Made by a program: the position numbers and the translations under genes | Assembly (NCBI RefSeq): GCF_000718305.1 | Contig: NZ_JOFQ01000003.1 | Span: forward strand, 1-64,000 | DNA from: Streptomyces niger | Lineage (GTDB): Bacteria > Actinomycetota > Actinomycetes > Streptomycetales > Streptomycetaceae | Length of the DNA: 64,000 bases | Direction: 5' to 3' | Notes under the pieces: generated by a model | Seen by the model: the letters and a program-made list of their open reading frames with translations, nothing else | What the model was told of the DNA's origin: nothing | The model's database searches: none | Shown: positions 8,464 through 17,317 of the stretch, one piece after another | How the letters are laid out: the number at the start of each line of letters is the position of its first letter | Position numbering within the stretch: the first letter of the stretch is position 1

Positions 8464-10047
8464 TCAGCCGGCCTGCCAGTAGGTGCCGCGCGCGGCCCGC
8501 AGCGACGGGAAGGAGTCCAGGTCGGGCACGGTCCAGCCGTCGAGGTCGTACTCGGCCAGGCACTTCTCGGCGAACCCCGTGTACTCGTCGAGCCGCCCGG
8601 CGGCCTCCTGCGCCATGAGGATGTCGGCGCGCACCTGCTCGTGGTTGCCGGAGTAGTTGCGCTCGTACAGTTCGTGGCGGCCGCCGAACTCGGTGCCCAC
8701 GGCGTCCCACAGCAGCTTCATCAGCTTGACGCGGTCGACGGAGGTGTAGCCGTTCGAGCCCCGCATGTAGGTGTCCAGGTAGGGCCGGATCTCGGGGTTC
8801 TTGAAGTCCTCGGCGCTGGAGTTGATGTAGATGAGGCCGCTGGCGACGTCCTGCTCGATGATCTCCTTGATGCGTGGGTAGGCGATCGTCATGAACCAGC
8901 GGTACGCCATGCCGTAGTCCAGCCGGGGCAGCAGCGCGCCGTCCTTCCACTCCTCGGGGTTGCGGGTCGCCGCGTCGGTCAGCGCCCAGAACATGTTGCG
9001 CCAGGCGAGGACCTCGCCGATGCGGGACCGGACGCCGCGGAAGTCCTTGGTGCCGGTCATCTCGACGGCCTTGAGCAGCAGACCGGCGATGAAGTCGATC
9101 TTCACGGCGAGGCGGGTGCAGCCGTGCAGGGTGAGCCGCTCGATGAAGCCGGACTGCCGCGCGAAGCCGTTGACCTGCTCGGGGTCCCCGTAGAGGAAGA
9201 CGTTCTCCCAGGGGATGAGGACCTTGTCCATGACGAACACGGTGTCGTTCTCGTCCAGGCGGCTGGAGAGCGGGTAGTCGAACGGGCTGCCCATCACCGC
9301 GGCGGTCGCGGCGTACGAGGGCCGGCAGATCAGCTTCAGGCCGGGCGCGCCCATCGGCACGGTGGCCACCAGCGCGAACCGCTTCTCCTTCAGCGGCAGC
9401 CCGTAGTGCGAGATGAAGTTGTAGTGCGTGATCGCCGATCCGGTGGCGACGACCTTCGCGCCGCTGACCACCAGCCCCGCGTCGGTCTCCTTCTCCACGT
9501 GCACGAAGACGTCCCGGACCTCTTCGGCGGGGCGGTGCCGGTCGACCGGGGGATGGATGATCGCGTGGTTCCAGAAGAGCACCTTCTCCTGCGACTCGCG
9601 GTACCAGCGCCGGGCGTTGTCCTCGAAGGGCGCGTAGTAGCCGGAGTTGGCGCCGAGCGTACCGAGGAACGCCGCCTTGTAGTCGGGGCTGCGGCCCATC
9701 CAGCCGTAGGTGAGCCTGGCCCACTCGGCGATGGCGTCCCGGTCCTCGACCAGGTCCTGCACGCTGCGCGGGGTGCGGAAGAACTTGTGGGTCCGCCCGC
9801 CGCTGCCGGTGTCGGTCGGGGTGGTGAGCACGTCCCGGGTCTCCGGCGCGTGCAGGGCGTCGTAGAGCCGGGCCGTCATCCGGGCGCTGTTCGCGAACGC
9901 GGGATGCCGGGTGACGTCCTTCACCCGCTCGCCGTAGAGATATATTTCCCGGTCGTCCTTGAGGCTTTCCAGATACTCCGCCCCGGTCAGCGGGCGAGTG
10001 CCCGGAGAATTCTCCCGGCCGGTACCGGCGTCCTGCTGCAGCGTCAT
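8464..10047 (-). CDS. hpaB: HpaB-type 4-hydroxyphenylacetate 3-monooxygenase oxygenase component
   Basis: A 527-residue FADH2-dependent phenol hydroxylase of the HpaB/PvcC superfamily, with acyl-CoA-dehydrogenase-like fold. Family hallmarks are the N-terminal [20 protein letters not shown], the [10 protein letters not shown] stretch and the central [19 protein letters not shown] region. It is paired with a flavin reductase gene 20 bp upstream, the usual two-component arrangement. It probably ortho-hydroxylates the aminophenol or a derivative; dehydrogenation or N-oxidation are known alternatives in this superfamily. The substrate is not readable from sequence. ATG start at 10047. Confidence 0.9.
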   Translation of the reverse strand: MTLQQDAGTGRENSPGTRPLTGAEYLESLKDDREIYLYGERVKDVTRHPAFANSARMTARLYDALHAPETRDVLTTPTDTGSGGRTHKFFRTPRSVQDLVEDRDAIAEWARLTYGWMGRSPDYKAAFLGTLGANSGYYAPFEDNARRWYRESQEKVLFWNHAIIHPPVDRHRPAEEVRDVFVHVEKETDAGLVVSGAKVVATGSAITHYNFISHYGLPLKEKRFALVATVPMGAPGLKLICRPSYAATAAVMGSPFDYPLSSRLDENDTVFVMDKVLIPWENVFLYGDPEQVNGFARQSGFIERLTLHGCTRLAVKIDFIAGLLLKAVEMTGTKDFRGVRSRIGEVLAWRNMFWALTDAATRNPEEWKDGALLPRLDYGMAYRWFMTIAYPRIKEIIEQDVASGLIYINSSAEDFKNPEIRPYLDTYMRGSNGYTSVDRVKLMKLLWDAVGTEFGGRHELYERNYSGNHEQVRADILMAQEAAGRLDEYTGFAEKCLAEYDLDGWTVPDLDSFPSLRAARGTYWQAG

Positions 10048-10067
10048 ATGTTTCTTCCCTTGTCCGG

Positions 10068-10604
10068 TCAGTTTCCGAGCGGTGCGAGAAATGCGGAGGG
10101 GCCGTCCAGAGAGCCGTCCCAGAAGATTTCCCGGGAGTCGTTCCGCAGGGCGCGGAAGGCGCCGCCGTGAAAGACCAGCGGTTCGGCGGTGCGCGCCTCG
10201 AAGCCCGTCACCCGCCCCAGGTGGAGAACGTGGTCACCGCCGTCGTAGGAGGCCCAGGGGGTGCAGGTGAAGAAGGCCGCGGTACCGGCGAGGCGGGGTA
10301 CGCCCGGCTGCCGTACCCACGGCACGGAGCCGGCCGCCAGACTCTTGGCGCCGGCGAAATGCAGGGCGAGTTCGCGCTGGTCAGCGGCGAGTACGCTGAT
10401 GCCGAACGGCTCGTCGGCGAGGCGTCCGCACAGCCGGCTGCCGCGCTTGAGGGAGACCAGCACCAGCGGCGGGTCCAGCGAGACGGAGGTGAACGAGCTG
10501 ACCGTGGCGCCGTGTACGCCGCTGCCGCGGCCCACCGTCACCACGGTCACGCCGCTGGCGAAGCGGCCGAGGCAGTCCCGGAAGTCCGCCCGCTCCCGGC
10601 TCAT
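10068..10604 (-). CDS. hpaC: HpaC-type NAD(P)H:flavin oxidoreductase
   Basis: A 178-residue flavin-reductase-like (FMN-binding split-barrel) protein. Conserved features are [11 protein letters not shown] near the N-terminus, [20 protein letters not shown] and a [14 protein letters not shown] strand containing the family histidine. It would supply reduced FAD to the HpaB-type oxygenase just downstream. It is the first gene of the leftward three-gene unit and is divergent from the CCoAOMT-type methyltransferase. Length is normal for the family. Confidence 0.9.
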   Translation of the reverse strand: MSRERADFRDCLGRFASGVTVVTVGRGSGVHGATVSSFTSVSLDPPLVLVSLKRGSRLCGRLADEPFGISVLAADQRELALHFAGAKSLAAGSVPWVRQPGVPRLAGTAAFFTCTPWASYDGGDHVLHLGRVTGFEARTAEPLVFHGGAFRALRNDSREIFWDGSLDGPSAFLAPLGN

Positions 10605-10693
10605 TCGAATTCTTCCCGGTAAATCAGCACGGAAGCAGTCTGGCAGCCCCCGCTGAAGAATGAATCCAGAGCCTGACGAGAGATATGGGAAGA

Positions 10694-10724
10694 CGTTGAC
10701 AGCGCGTTTTGCGGTCGCTCTAAT
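10694..10724 (+). promoter_or_regulatory. Candidate SARP-activated promoter for the methyltransferase gene
   Basis: CGTTGAC (10694-10700) and CGTTTTG (10705-10711) form heptamer direct repeats separated by 4 bp (11-bp period). The second ends 7 bp before a -10-like TCTAAT (10719-10724). This matches the known SARP operator geometry. A TTGACA at 10696-10701 also lies 17 bp from the same -10, so a simple housekeeping promoter is an alternative reading. Confidence 0.5.
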
Positions 10725-10782
10725 TGCTCGGTAACGGAAATTTCGGCCACCCGTTCTCTTTCTTCGCCCGAGGTGATCAAAA

Positions 10783-11445
10783 ATGCGTGTCCAGGTAGCC
10801 GTGACCGAACAGTTGCAGGACTACGTGGCGGACGTTTCGCTGCGCGAACCCGATGTGCTGCGGGAGTTGCGGGAGCGCACCGCCGAGCTCCCGCTGCACC
10901 TGATGCAGATCTCGCCCGAGGAGGGGCAGTTCCTCGGCGTGCTGCTGAAGGCGATCGGCGCGCGCAAGGCGATCGAGGTCGGCGTGTTCACCGGCTACAG
11001 CCTGATCGCGACGGCGCTGGCGCTGCCGGCCGGCGGCAAGGTGATCGGCCTGGACATCAGCGAGGAGTGGGCCACCGTGGCGCGCGAGTTCGCGGGCCGG
11101 GCGGGCGTCGCGGACCGGATCGACCTGCGCATCGGCGACGCCCGGGAGAGCCTGGACGCCCTGCTCGCGACGGAGGGGGAGGCCGGCACGTACGACTTCT
11201 TCTTCATCGACGCCGACAAGGAGAACTACACGGCGTATTACGAGGCGGCGCTGACGCTGCTGCGGCCCGGCGGACTGATCCTGGTCGACAACGTGCTGTG
11301 GCACGGCGCCGTCCTGGACGAGACCCAGCAGGACTCCGAGACGACGGCGCTGCGCGCCTTCAACGCCAGGATCCACCACGACAAGCGGGTGGAGCTGAGC
11401 CTGATCCCGTTCGCCGACGGGCTCACCTTCGCCGTCAAGCGCTGA
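10783..11445 (+). CDS. CCoAOMT-type SAM-dependent O-methyltransferase
   Basis: A 220-residue class I, metal-dependent catechol-type O-methyltransferase. The SAM motif is EVGVFTGYS (65-73), the acidic ribose-binding strand ends VIGLDIS (near 91), and the metal site is carried by FIDADKENY (141-149) and the DN pair at 169-170. Such enzymes methylate one hydroxyl of a vicinal diol, which fits a catechol or aminocatechol produced by the adjacent HpaB/HpaC pair. A GAGGTGAT ribosome-binding site precedes the ATG. It is a single-gene rightward unit with its own promoter, ending at a strong palindromic terminator shared with the convergent oxidase gene. Confidence 0.9.
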   Translation: MRVQVAVTEQLQDYVADVSLREPDVLRELRERTAELPLHLMQISPEEGQFLGVLLKAIGARKAIEVGVFTGYSLIATALALPAGGKVIGLDISEEWATVAREFAGRAGVADRIDLRIGDARESLDALLATEGEAGTYDFFFIDADKENYTAYYEAALTLLRPGGLILVDNVLWHGAVLDETQQDSETTALRAFNARIHHDKRVELSLIPFADGLTFAVKR

Positions 11446-11457
11446 GCGGCACACGAC

Positions 11458-11491
11458 GATGCCCGCGCACCACCGGTGGTGCGCGGGCATC
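11458..11491. terminator. Bidirectional palindromic terminator
   Basis: A 34-bp perfect palindrome with two 17-bp arms (GATGCCCGCGCACCACC and its complement) lies exactly between the convergent methyltransferase and oxidase genes. It would form a very stable GC hairpin in either transcript. No long U run follows, which is common in actinobacteria. Confidence 0.8.
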
Positions 11492-11498
11492 GCCTGTC

Positions 11499-13103
11499 TC
11501 AGGGCAGCCGTATCGACTGCGCGTGGCGGAAGAAGTTCCGCGGGTCGTAACGCCTCTTCACGCGCTGCAGCCGCGGGTAGTTGTCCTTGTAGTACAGCGT
11601 GTACCAGGGCACCCCGGACCGGTTGTGCGCCGGGTCGTTGAGGTCGATGTCCGGGTAGTTGACGTAGCAGCCGTCGGTGATGCCGTCGGAGACCGGCACG
11701 CCGCCGGTCTTCGCGTACACCTCCTCGTAGCACTCCCGGTTCCAGGTGATGTTCTTCTCGTCGTCAGCGGGGTCGTTCCACTGGCACATCCACATCAGCT
11801 TGAACGCCGAGGAGCGGTGCGCGAAGGCCGTGGCGTCCGGGGCCACCGCGTTCACCCTGCCGCCGTAGGAGCTGAGGGTGATGGAGTTGCCCGGGTTCTG
11901 GATGTCGGGGCGCGTCAGGTGCTTGTACAGCGCGGCGACCTGGTCGTCGGGGAACTGCGTGTTCATGTACGCCGACTTGTAGTCCTGCCGCAGCGTCGGG
12001 TCGGTGAGGTTGGGGTTGGAGAGCGCCATGTAGCGCGTCGCCTCCAGCCAGCGCAGCGTACGCGGCTCCGCCAGATGCGGCATCGGGCCGAACTCGCCCA
12101 TCCGCGTGGTGGCCGCGGAGTAGCGGGCGCCCACCCCCTCCGTGACCTGCGCGAGGTAGGTGTCGAGCAGGGACCGCGCGTCGGGCACCGTGGCATCGAC
12201 CTGGGTCACCATGGCGACCTGGCCGTTGGACCGCTGGTTGAGCACCAGGAAGCTGGCCAGCGCCGTGTACGGGTCGTCCGGGTCGCTGTGCGCGGCGAAG
12301 AAGCCCGCGTAGTTCTTGACCAGCCGGGTGAAGTCGGCCTCGGTCAGGGTGTCCCAGGACCAGCCGGCGGCCTGCAGGTGGACGGTGGCGGGCGGCCTGG
12401 GCAGCAGCCGGCGGGGGTCCTTGCCGGTGGCGCCCGGCGTGCGGAACCAGTAGCGGGTCACCACGCCGAAGTTGCCGCCCCCGCCCCCGGTGTGGGCCCA
12501 CCACAGATCGTGGTGCGGGTCGTCCTTCTCGCGCGTCGCGACGACCGTACGGACGGAGCGGTCGGAGTCCACCAGCACGACCTCGACCGCATGGATGTAG
12601 TCGCTGATCAGCCCGAGCTGTCGGCAGAGCAGGCCCCAGCCGCCGCCGGGCACATGGCCCCCGACGCCCACGGTGGCGCAGATGCCGCCGGGGACGGTCA
12701 CGCCCCAGGTGCGGTACAGCTGCTCGTACACGTCCAGCAGTTCGGCACCGGCCTCGACGACGAACGCCCGTCGGTGGGCGTCGAAGTACACCTGGTTCAT
12801 GTTCGAGATGTCCAGGACGACCTGCACGTCGGGGGAGAAGACGAAGTCTTCCAGGCAGTGCCCGCCGGCCTTGACCGTGAGCCGCTTGCCCTCCCGCGCC
12901 GCCTGCCGCACGACGGGCGCGACCTGGCCCGGCGTGGTCACCACCTGGACGGTCTCGGGCCGGCCGACGTACCGCTCGTTCACGCCGCTGACCAGGTCGG
13001 CGTACTGCTGGTCGTGTGCCATGACCGTGACCGGGCCCGGGTACGGGGCCTCGCCCCTGCCGCCGCCCCCCGCGAACGACTCCGCGGCTTGTTCTTGCGC
13101 CAT
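11499..13103 (-). CDS. BBE-type bicovalent FAD-linked oxidase (copy 2)
   Basis: A 534-residue paralogue of the oxidase at 2.7-4.3 kb. The bicovalent flavin residues are H82 (KAGGHCLEDF) and C142 (PGGICATVGVGGH). The shared GGGGGNFGVVTRYWF block and the BBE tail WYTLYYKDNYPRLQRVK are present. The start was set at ATG 13103 (MAQEQAAES), 8 bp after GAAGG, rather than further upstream. It is a monocistronic leftward gene convergent with the CCoAOMT-type gene. Two full-length copies suggest two different oxidations, or one retained after duplication. No export signal is seen, so it likely acts in the cytoplasm. Confidence 0.85.
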   Translation of the reverse strand: MAQEQAAESFAGGGGRGEAPYPGPVTVMAHDQQYADLVSGVNERYVGRPETVQVVTTPGQVAPVVRQAAREGKRLTVKAGGHCLEDFVFSPDVQVVLDISNMNQVYFDAHRRAFVVEAGAELLDVYEQLYRTWGVTVPGGICATVGVGGHVPGGGWGLLCRQLGLISDYIHAVEVVLVDSDRSVRTVVATREKDDPHHDLWWAHTGGGGGNFGVVTRYWFRTPGATGKDPRRLLPRPPATVHLQAAGWSWDTLTEADFTRLVKNYAGFFAAHSDPDDPYTALASFLVLNQRSNGQVAMVTQVDATVPDARSLLDTYLAQVTEGVGARYSAATTRMGEFGPMPHLAEPRTLRWLEATRYMALSNPNLTDPTLRQDYKSAYMNTQFPDDQVAALYKHLTRPDIQNPGNSITLSSYGGRVNAVAPDATAFAHRSSAFKLMWMCQWNDPADDEKNITWNRECYEEVYAKTGGVPVSDGITDGCYVNYPDIDLNDPAHNRSGVPWYTLYYKDNYPRLQRVKRRYDPRNFFRHAQSIRLP

Positions 13104-13408
13104 CTCGTCGCACCTTCTCTGAGTCGGATAGCTCAGGAGGTGGCGGCCGCGCACCGAGCGCGTCCGCGAAAAACAGCCCTGCGATCGTGGCACTCACGTG
13201 TTGCCGCCCGCCCCCACCAGGGAGGGTAGGAGCCCGAACCGGCCGAAAAACTCCGGATGTTGCGGTCTTTTCCGCCACCTCCAGCGTGCCCCCGGCGCAG
13301 TAGAAACGGCGCAGTGGAACGGCGCAAGATTCGGAGCGACCGGGCCACCGCGCCGCGCCAGCATGGCAGACACCCGAGAGCCGGCGGACGGCAGTGGAGG
13401 AGACATCG
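13104..13408. promoter_or_regulatory. Divergent intergenic region with CGGCGCA direct repeats
   Basis: A 305-bp gap between the divergent oxidase and cupin genes. CGGCGCA recurs at 13293, 13307 and 13320 (spacing 14 and 13 bp), just upstream of the cupin gene, and could be a direct-repeat operator. No gene is supported. Confidence 0.4.
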
Positions 13409-14035
13409 GTGAACGTCGAGGTCGGTGAGGTGTACGAGAATCCGCGGTGCGGTGAGCGCGTCGTCATCAGGACGCCCGCGGCGGAGAACGGCGGGGCGCG
13501 GACCGTGATGGACGTCTACGCCAAACCGGGCGGAGCGGTCTCCGGCGAGCACGTCCACCCGGTGAGCGAGGAGCGCTTCACGCTGGTACGCGGCAAGGTG
13601 GCCTTCCTCATCGGCGGCCGCCCCGTGACGCTCGACGAACCGGGGCAGAGCGTGCTCATCCAGCCCGGTATCAAGCACCGCTGGTGGAACTGCAGCGGCG
13701 AGGAGTCCTTCCACATCTGCGAGGTGCGCAAGAACAGCGACCGCTTCGAGCAGCTGGTCCTGCGCCAGCTCTTCGGGCTCGCGCAGGACGGGAAGACCAG
13801 CCCCGAGGGAATGCCGAAGCTGCTCCAACAGGCCGTCACCACCATGGAGTTCAGTGACGTGGTGCGCTTCACCAACACTCCCTGGCCCGTCCAGCGGGTG
13901 CTCTTCGGTGCCCTGGCCCCGGTGGCGCGGCTGCTGGGCCACAAGGGCTGCGACCCGCGGTACATGAACCGCAAGCCGTCGGAGCGCGTGGAGCTGGAGA
14001 AGCTGCCGGACGAGGTGCTGGCCCACCACTACTGA
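13409..14035 (+). CDS. Cupin-domain protein
   Basis: A 208-residue protein with a single cupin barrel in its first half. GEHVHPVSEERFTLVRG carries the H-x-H and E metal ligands, and IQPGIKHRWWN carries the second-motif histidine. A helical tail of about 100 residues follows (FEQLVLRQLFGLAQDG). Small cupins in metabolite clusters act as isomerases, dioxygenases or oxidoreductase partners; no specific function can be assigned. Start chosen at GTG 13409 because GGAGGAG lies 7 bp upstream; GTG 13394 would place that site inside the gene. It stands alone on the plus strand within the cluster, convergent with the small gene at 14.1 kb. Confidence 0.75.
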   Translation: MNVEVGEVYENPRCGERVVIRTPAAENGGARTVMDVYAKPGGAVSGEHVHPVSEERFTLVRGKVAFLIGGRPVTLDEPGQSVLIQPGIKHRWWNCSGEESFHICEVRKNSDRFEQLVLRQLFGLAQDGKTSPEGMPKLLQQAVTTMEFSDVVRFTNTPWPVQRVLFGALAPVARLLGHKGCDPRYMNRKPSERVELEKLPDEVLAHHY

Positions 14036-14077
14036 CGGCCGGGCGCGTGTGTCACCCCCCGTCGCCGGGCGCGTACG

Positions 14078-14644
14078 TCAGTCCGTCGCCGGGAAGTGCG
14101 TGACACAGTCCAGCCGGACCCGCCAGGCGCCGCCGTCCGGAGCGCCGCCGCTCAGGCCTGCCAGCGTGCCGGGTCCGGCGAGGGCCGGGACGCGGGAGTC
14201 GGCCAGGGCGGCGAAGCCCACGGTGCGGCCGGGGTCCCAGTCCGTGCTGCGCCGCAGCCGGCGGCTGAGCTGCACCCAGCCCAGCGGTGCCGCGGCGATC
14301 ACCCAGGCGTCCGGATGGTCCGCCGTCAGCCGCTGCGCCGGCCGCAGCCAGGACGCCGCCTCCTCCGGCCAGTCCACCACGGTGACCACCTCGCCGCCCG
14401 CCTCCTGCCAGGCCGTGCGGAAGGCGTCGGCCGCCGTGCGGGACGCGGCGTCGCGGCTGTGGCCCACCGCCACCGTCCCGGTCCGCGGAGCCACCTGGGA
14501 CACCAGCCGGAGGACGGTGGCCAGCTCCGCTTCCGTGTGGGCCGCCGGGTCGGGCAGACCGCCCACGGCCGCCAGGTCCTCCCGGGCGAGCAACGGCGAG
14601 CCGCCCGGCCCGGCGTCGTACGCGTCCCACTGCGCGCGGGGCAT
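14078..14644 (-). CDS. Hypothetical protein, possible periplasmic-binding-type fold
   Basis: 188 residues that I do not recognise. A central VAVGHSRDAASRTAADAFR, an EVVTVVDW strand and a DAWVIAAAPLGWVQLSRRL strand alternate as in a Rossmann-like or type 1 periplasmic-binding-protein lobe, but no signal peptide is present and the length is half that of such proteins. It lies 51 bp downstream of the truncated ligase gene, at the end of the sigma-Ada-MGMT-ligase chain, so it is probably co-expressed. It could work with the ligase, which lacks its own C-terminal domain, but there is no sequence similarity to that domain. Coding status rests on strand bias and context. Confidence 0.55.
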   Translation of the reverse strand: MPRAQWDAYDAGPGGSPLLAREDLAAVGGLPDPAAHTEAELATVLRLVSQVAPRTGTVAVGHSRDAASRTAADAFRTAWQEAGGEVVTVVDWPEEAASWLRPAQRLTADHPDAWVIAAAPLGWVQLSRRLRRSTDWDPGRTVGFAALADSRVPALAGPGTLAGLSGGAPDGGAWRVRLDCVTHFPATD

Positions 14645-14695
14645 GGCGCCGCCTTCCGTCGTCGTCTCGGGTGCCGGGACTGCCGGCGCCGCGGG

Positions 14696-15928
14696 TCAGC
14701 CGGAGCCGGCCGGTTCGCCGTCCCGGCGCAGCAGACGCGACCGGGTCCGGCTGCTGAGCTGGCCGTGGTGGTCCGCCGACAGCGCGCCGCGGTCCACGAG
14801 CGGATCGAAGCGGCCCGCGATGCGCAGCGCGCCGGTCAGCGCGTCCCGGGTCACCCGGTCGCGGGTGGCGAACCAGCCGGCGCCGCTGCCGTGGGGGTCG
14901 GCGAGGAACCGGGCCGGCGCCTCCTCCGGCAGCAGGTACGGGGACCGGTCGAGCCGCACCTGCAGCTCGGTGTCGACGACGCGCACCTCGACGCCGTCGA
15001 CCGGCAGGCCGACCGTTCCCGGGCCGTACCAGCCGGTGGGGTCGGTCGCCACGATGCCCGTCTCGGTGGTGCCGTACGCCTGGCCGAGCCGGACGCCGTA
15101 CCGCTCGCCGAACCGGATGTGCACCGCGTCGTCGACCCGGTCGCCCCCGGACACCGCGACCCGGAGCCGCGGCAGCCGCAGCCCCCGGCCGTCGGCCGCG
15201 AGCACGGCGAAATGCCGGGGCGCGCCGATGACGGCCTCCGTGCGCCCGAGCGCGGCGGCCCGCAGGAGCGCGGGCCGGCCGGCGCCGGGGGAGAAGACCG
15301 TGACGGCGCCGACGTGCATCGCGTGCAGCAGGCCGCCGATGAGCGGGAAGGAGTGCGCGGGCGGGCCGAGGACGAGCACCCGCTCGCCGGCCGCCGGCAT
15401 GCCGGCCACCCGCGCGAAGCCCGCCAGCTCGGCGAGCAGGGACTCGGCAGTGCGGCCCACCGGCTTGGCACAGCCCGTGCTGCCCGAGGTGAACTGCACC
15501 AGGCAGTGCGCGGTCGCGGCGGGCAGCCCGCCCTTCAGCCGGCGCACCTCCGTCGCGCCCTCGCCGTGGAACCCGTCGGCCGGGCCGCCGTCGAAGGCGA
15601 CGTGGAACCGCGGCCGGCAGCGGTCCAGCAACAGCCCCAGCTCCCGGCCCCGCACCTGCGGACCGAGCAGCAGCACCTGCGCGCCGAGGGACCACAGGGC
15701 GAGCAGCGACCACAACTGAGTGAATCCGTGGGCCCCTTGGAGTACGACGGTGTCGCCGGGGCGGATGCCGTGCGACCGGAGCAGCCGGCGCGTCGCGGCG
15801 ACCTGTTCCCTGAGCGTGCCGTAGGTGAGGACGTGCCCGCCGCGCACGGCCCAGGGCCGCCGGTCGGGATGGCCGCCCAGCAGTTCGTCCCCCCACCAGT
15901 CGGGCGCCGGCTCGGGCCGGGTGCTCAC
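14696..15928 (-). CDS. Truncated ANL-family adenylating enzyme (second ligase)
   Basis: 410 residues with the large N-terminal domain of acyl-CoA synthetases/adenylation domains: the P-loop-like FTSGSTGCAKPV, a YGTTETG acid-binding motif and a hinge-like GRFDPLVDRGALS. Typical members have about 500-570 residues; here the protein ends about 25 residues after the hinge, so the mobile C-terminal subdomain with the catalytic lysine is absent. The P-loop also has Cys-Ala before the Lys where Pro or similar is usual. It may adenylate only, need a partner, or be degenerate. The GTG start overlaps the stop of the DNA-alkyltransferase gene (GTGA), so it is translationally coupled to a repair gene, which is odd. 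Confidence 0.75.
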   Translation of the reverse strand: MSTRPEPAPDWWGDELLGGHPDRRPWAVRGGHVLTYGTLREQVAATRRLLRSHGIRPGDTVVLQGAHGFTQLWSLLALWSLGAQVLLLGPQVRGRELGLLLDRCRPRFHVAFDGGPADGFHGEGATEVRRLKGGLPAATAHCLVQFTSGSTGCAKPVGRTAESLLAELAGFARVAGMPAAGERVLVLGPPAHSFPLIGGLLHAMHVGAVTVFSPGAGRPALLRAAALGRTEAVIGAPRHFAVLAADGRGLRLPRLRVAVSGGDRVDDAVHIRFGERYGVRLGQAYGTTETGIVATDPTGWYGPGTVGLPVDGVEVRVVDTELQVRLDRSPYLLPEEAPARFLADPHGSGAGWFATRDRVTRDALTGALRIAGRFDPLVDRGALSADHHGQLSSRTRSRLLRRDGEPAGSG

Positions 15929-16473
15929 GGCACCTGCCGTTCCAGGCCGAGCAGGAACTCCTTGGCGCGGATGCCGCCGGCGTAGCCGGTCAGCCGCCCG
16001 GTGGAACCGACGATGCGATGGCAGGGCAGCACCACGCACAGCGGGTTCGCGCCGAGCGCCGTGCCGACGGCGCGCGCCGCCTTCGGGCGCCCGAGCGAGG
16101 CCGCCAGCTCGCTGTAGGTCGCGAGGTGCCCGTACGGCACGAAGGCGTCCAGCGCGCCGACCGTTTCCCGGCAGAAGGGGGTGGCCAGTCGCAGGTCCAG
16201 CGGTACGGAGAAGTGGCGCAGGCGGCCCGCGAGGTAGGCGTCCAGCTCGGCGGCCGCGGTGCGCAGCACCGGCGTGGCGGCCGGCGACGGCTCGGACCGC
16301 ACGGGGCCGGCGGCGCCGCTGCGGGCGAGCCGGTCGCGTACGGCGGCCGGCCCGGTGAACCCGCAGTAAACCAGGGCCTCTTCGGTGGCGGCCAGGGTCA
16401 GCAGGCCCATGGCGGTGGGGTGCACCGTCACGGTCACCGGTGCGGCGCCGTCGGCCCGTTCGTGCGTGGTCAT
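15925..16473 (-). CDS. ogt: Methylated-DNA-protein-cysteine S-methyltransferase (MGMT)
   Basis: A 182-residue complete O6-alkylguanine-DNA alkyltransferase. It contains the helical core starting TPFCRETVGALDAFVPYG, the AARAVGTALGANP segment and the alkyl-accepting active site PCHRIVGS (Cys151), followed by GRLTGYAGG. It transfers the alkyl group from O6-alkylguanine irreversibly to its own cysteine. It is embedded in a metabolite cluster and coupled between an Ada-like protein (25 bp upstream) and a ligase gene (GTGA overlap downstream). In a cluster predicted to make a reactive diazo compound, this suggests self-protection of the producer's DNA. Confidence 0.92.
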   Translation of the reverse strand: MTTHERADGAAPVTVTVHPTAMGLLTLAATEEALVYCGFTGPAAVRDRLARSGAAGPVRSEPSPAATPVLRTAAAELDAYLAGRLRHFSVPLDLRLATPFCRETVGALDAFVPYGHLATYSELAASLGRPKAARAVGTALGANPLCVVLPCHRIVGSTGRLTGYAGGIRAKEFLLGLERQVP

Positions 16474-16498
16474 CGTTTCTCCTACGGACGTGTGCCGC

Positions 16499-17317
16499 TC
16501 ACGCGGTCACCGGGCGGCAGCTCTTGCAGGCCCGGTATCCGGCGCGGCGTGCCTCCGTAGCGGTACGGAAGGGCACTTGGTGGCGTGGTGTGATCCGGCG
16601 CGCGTGGGCGCAGGTGGGATGGCAGTAGATGTGGGTGGTGTCGCTGCCGAGGAAGACCGTGCCGCTGCGCGCGACGTTCTTGAAGTGGCGCATGTCCAGC
16701 CCTTCGGCGGTGCGCAGCGCGTCACCGGTGGACGGCAGGTAGGAGGCGTCGCAGGGGGCGCCGTCGTCGTACGTCACCCGGTGGCACGGGACGAGTACCT
16801 GCACGGGGTTGCGGGTCAGCGAGCCGACCAGCGAGTCCGGTGTCGCGTCCGCGCGTCCGGCCTCGCGGGCGAGCCAGCTCAGCGGGCGCAGCTGGCCGGC
16901 GGGGATGGCACGCACCGCCTCCAGGACCGCGCGGTCGGCGGGCTCGGTGCCCGGGAACTCGACCGGCAGCTTGCGCGCCCGTCCGGTGCGCAGCGCGGTC
17001 CGCAGCCCCGGGAGGAGCTTCTCCGTCGGCAGCACCGAGCGGCCGGTGCGGTCCTGGTACAGCTCCTCGAACGTCTCCGCCGTGAGCCCCGCTCCGGCCA
17101 GGGCCGCGCCGGTGACGGCGGCCCCGCCGTACGCCACGAGCAGCGGGCCCGCCGGGCAGGTCACGCGGACATAGGTGTCGTAGCGCTCCGCGGGGATGCC
17201 GACTCGCCGCAGGATGCCGAGCGCGAAGTCGGGCGGCGCGGGGGCCGCGAGGTCCGCGAGACCGCCGGTCCAGCCGTCGGCCGGCTCCGGCACCGCGTCG
17301 TCGATCTCCTGGTTCAC
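16499..17317 (-). CDS. Ada-type dual acceptor: MGMT domain followed by Ada zinc domain
   Basis: 272 residues. Residues about 45-205 are an alkyltransferase domain with active site VLVPCHRV (Cys178). Residues about 215-270 are an Ada metal-binding domain with four cysteines (C232, C236 in YCHPTC; C264, C267 in ACKSC), which in Ada accepts methyl groups from phosphotriesters and then binds DNA. This order is the reverse of E. coli Ada (zinc domain first), and the AraC domain is missing. The GTG start overlaps the ECF sigma gene stop by GTGA, and the MGMT gene follows 25 bp downstream. It could both repair damage and signal it. No symbol fits well. Confidence 0.88.
   Translation of the reverse strand: MNQEIDDAVPEPADGWTGGLADLAAPAPPDFALGILRRVGIPAERYDTYVRVTCPAGPLLVAYGGAAVTGAALAGAGLTAETFEELYQDRTGRSVLPTEKLLPGLRTALRTGRARKLPVEFPGTEPADRAVLEAVRAIPAGQLRPLSWLAREAGRADATPDSLVGSLTRNPVQVLVPCHRVTYDDGAPCDASYLPSTGDALRTAEGLDMRHFKNVARSGTVFLGSDTTHIYCHPTCAHARRITPRHQVPFRTATEARRAGYRACKSCRPVTA

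Noticed and set aside
4979..9724. A very long leftward open frame running through the 3,4-AHBA and HpaB genes
   Set aside because: It is antisense or out of frame to well-supported genes, is Arg/Pro/Gly-rich with no domain, and reflects the high GC content only. The same applies to other long antisense frames such as 1195-3618 and 51-53 kb minus-strand frames.
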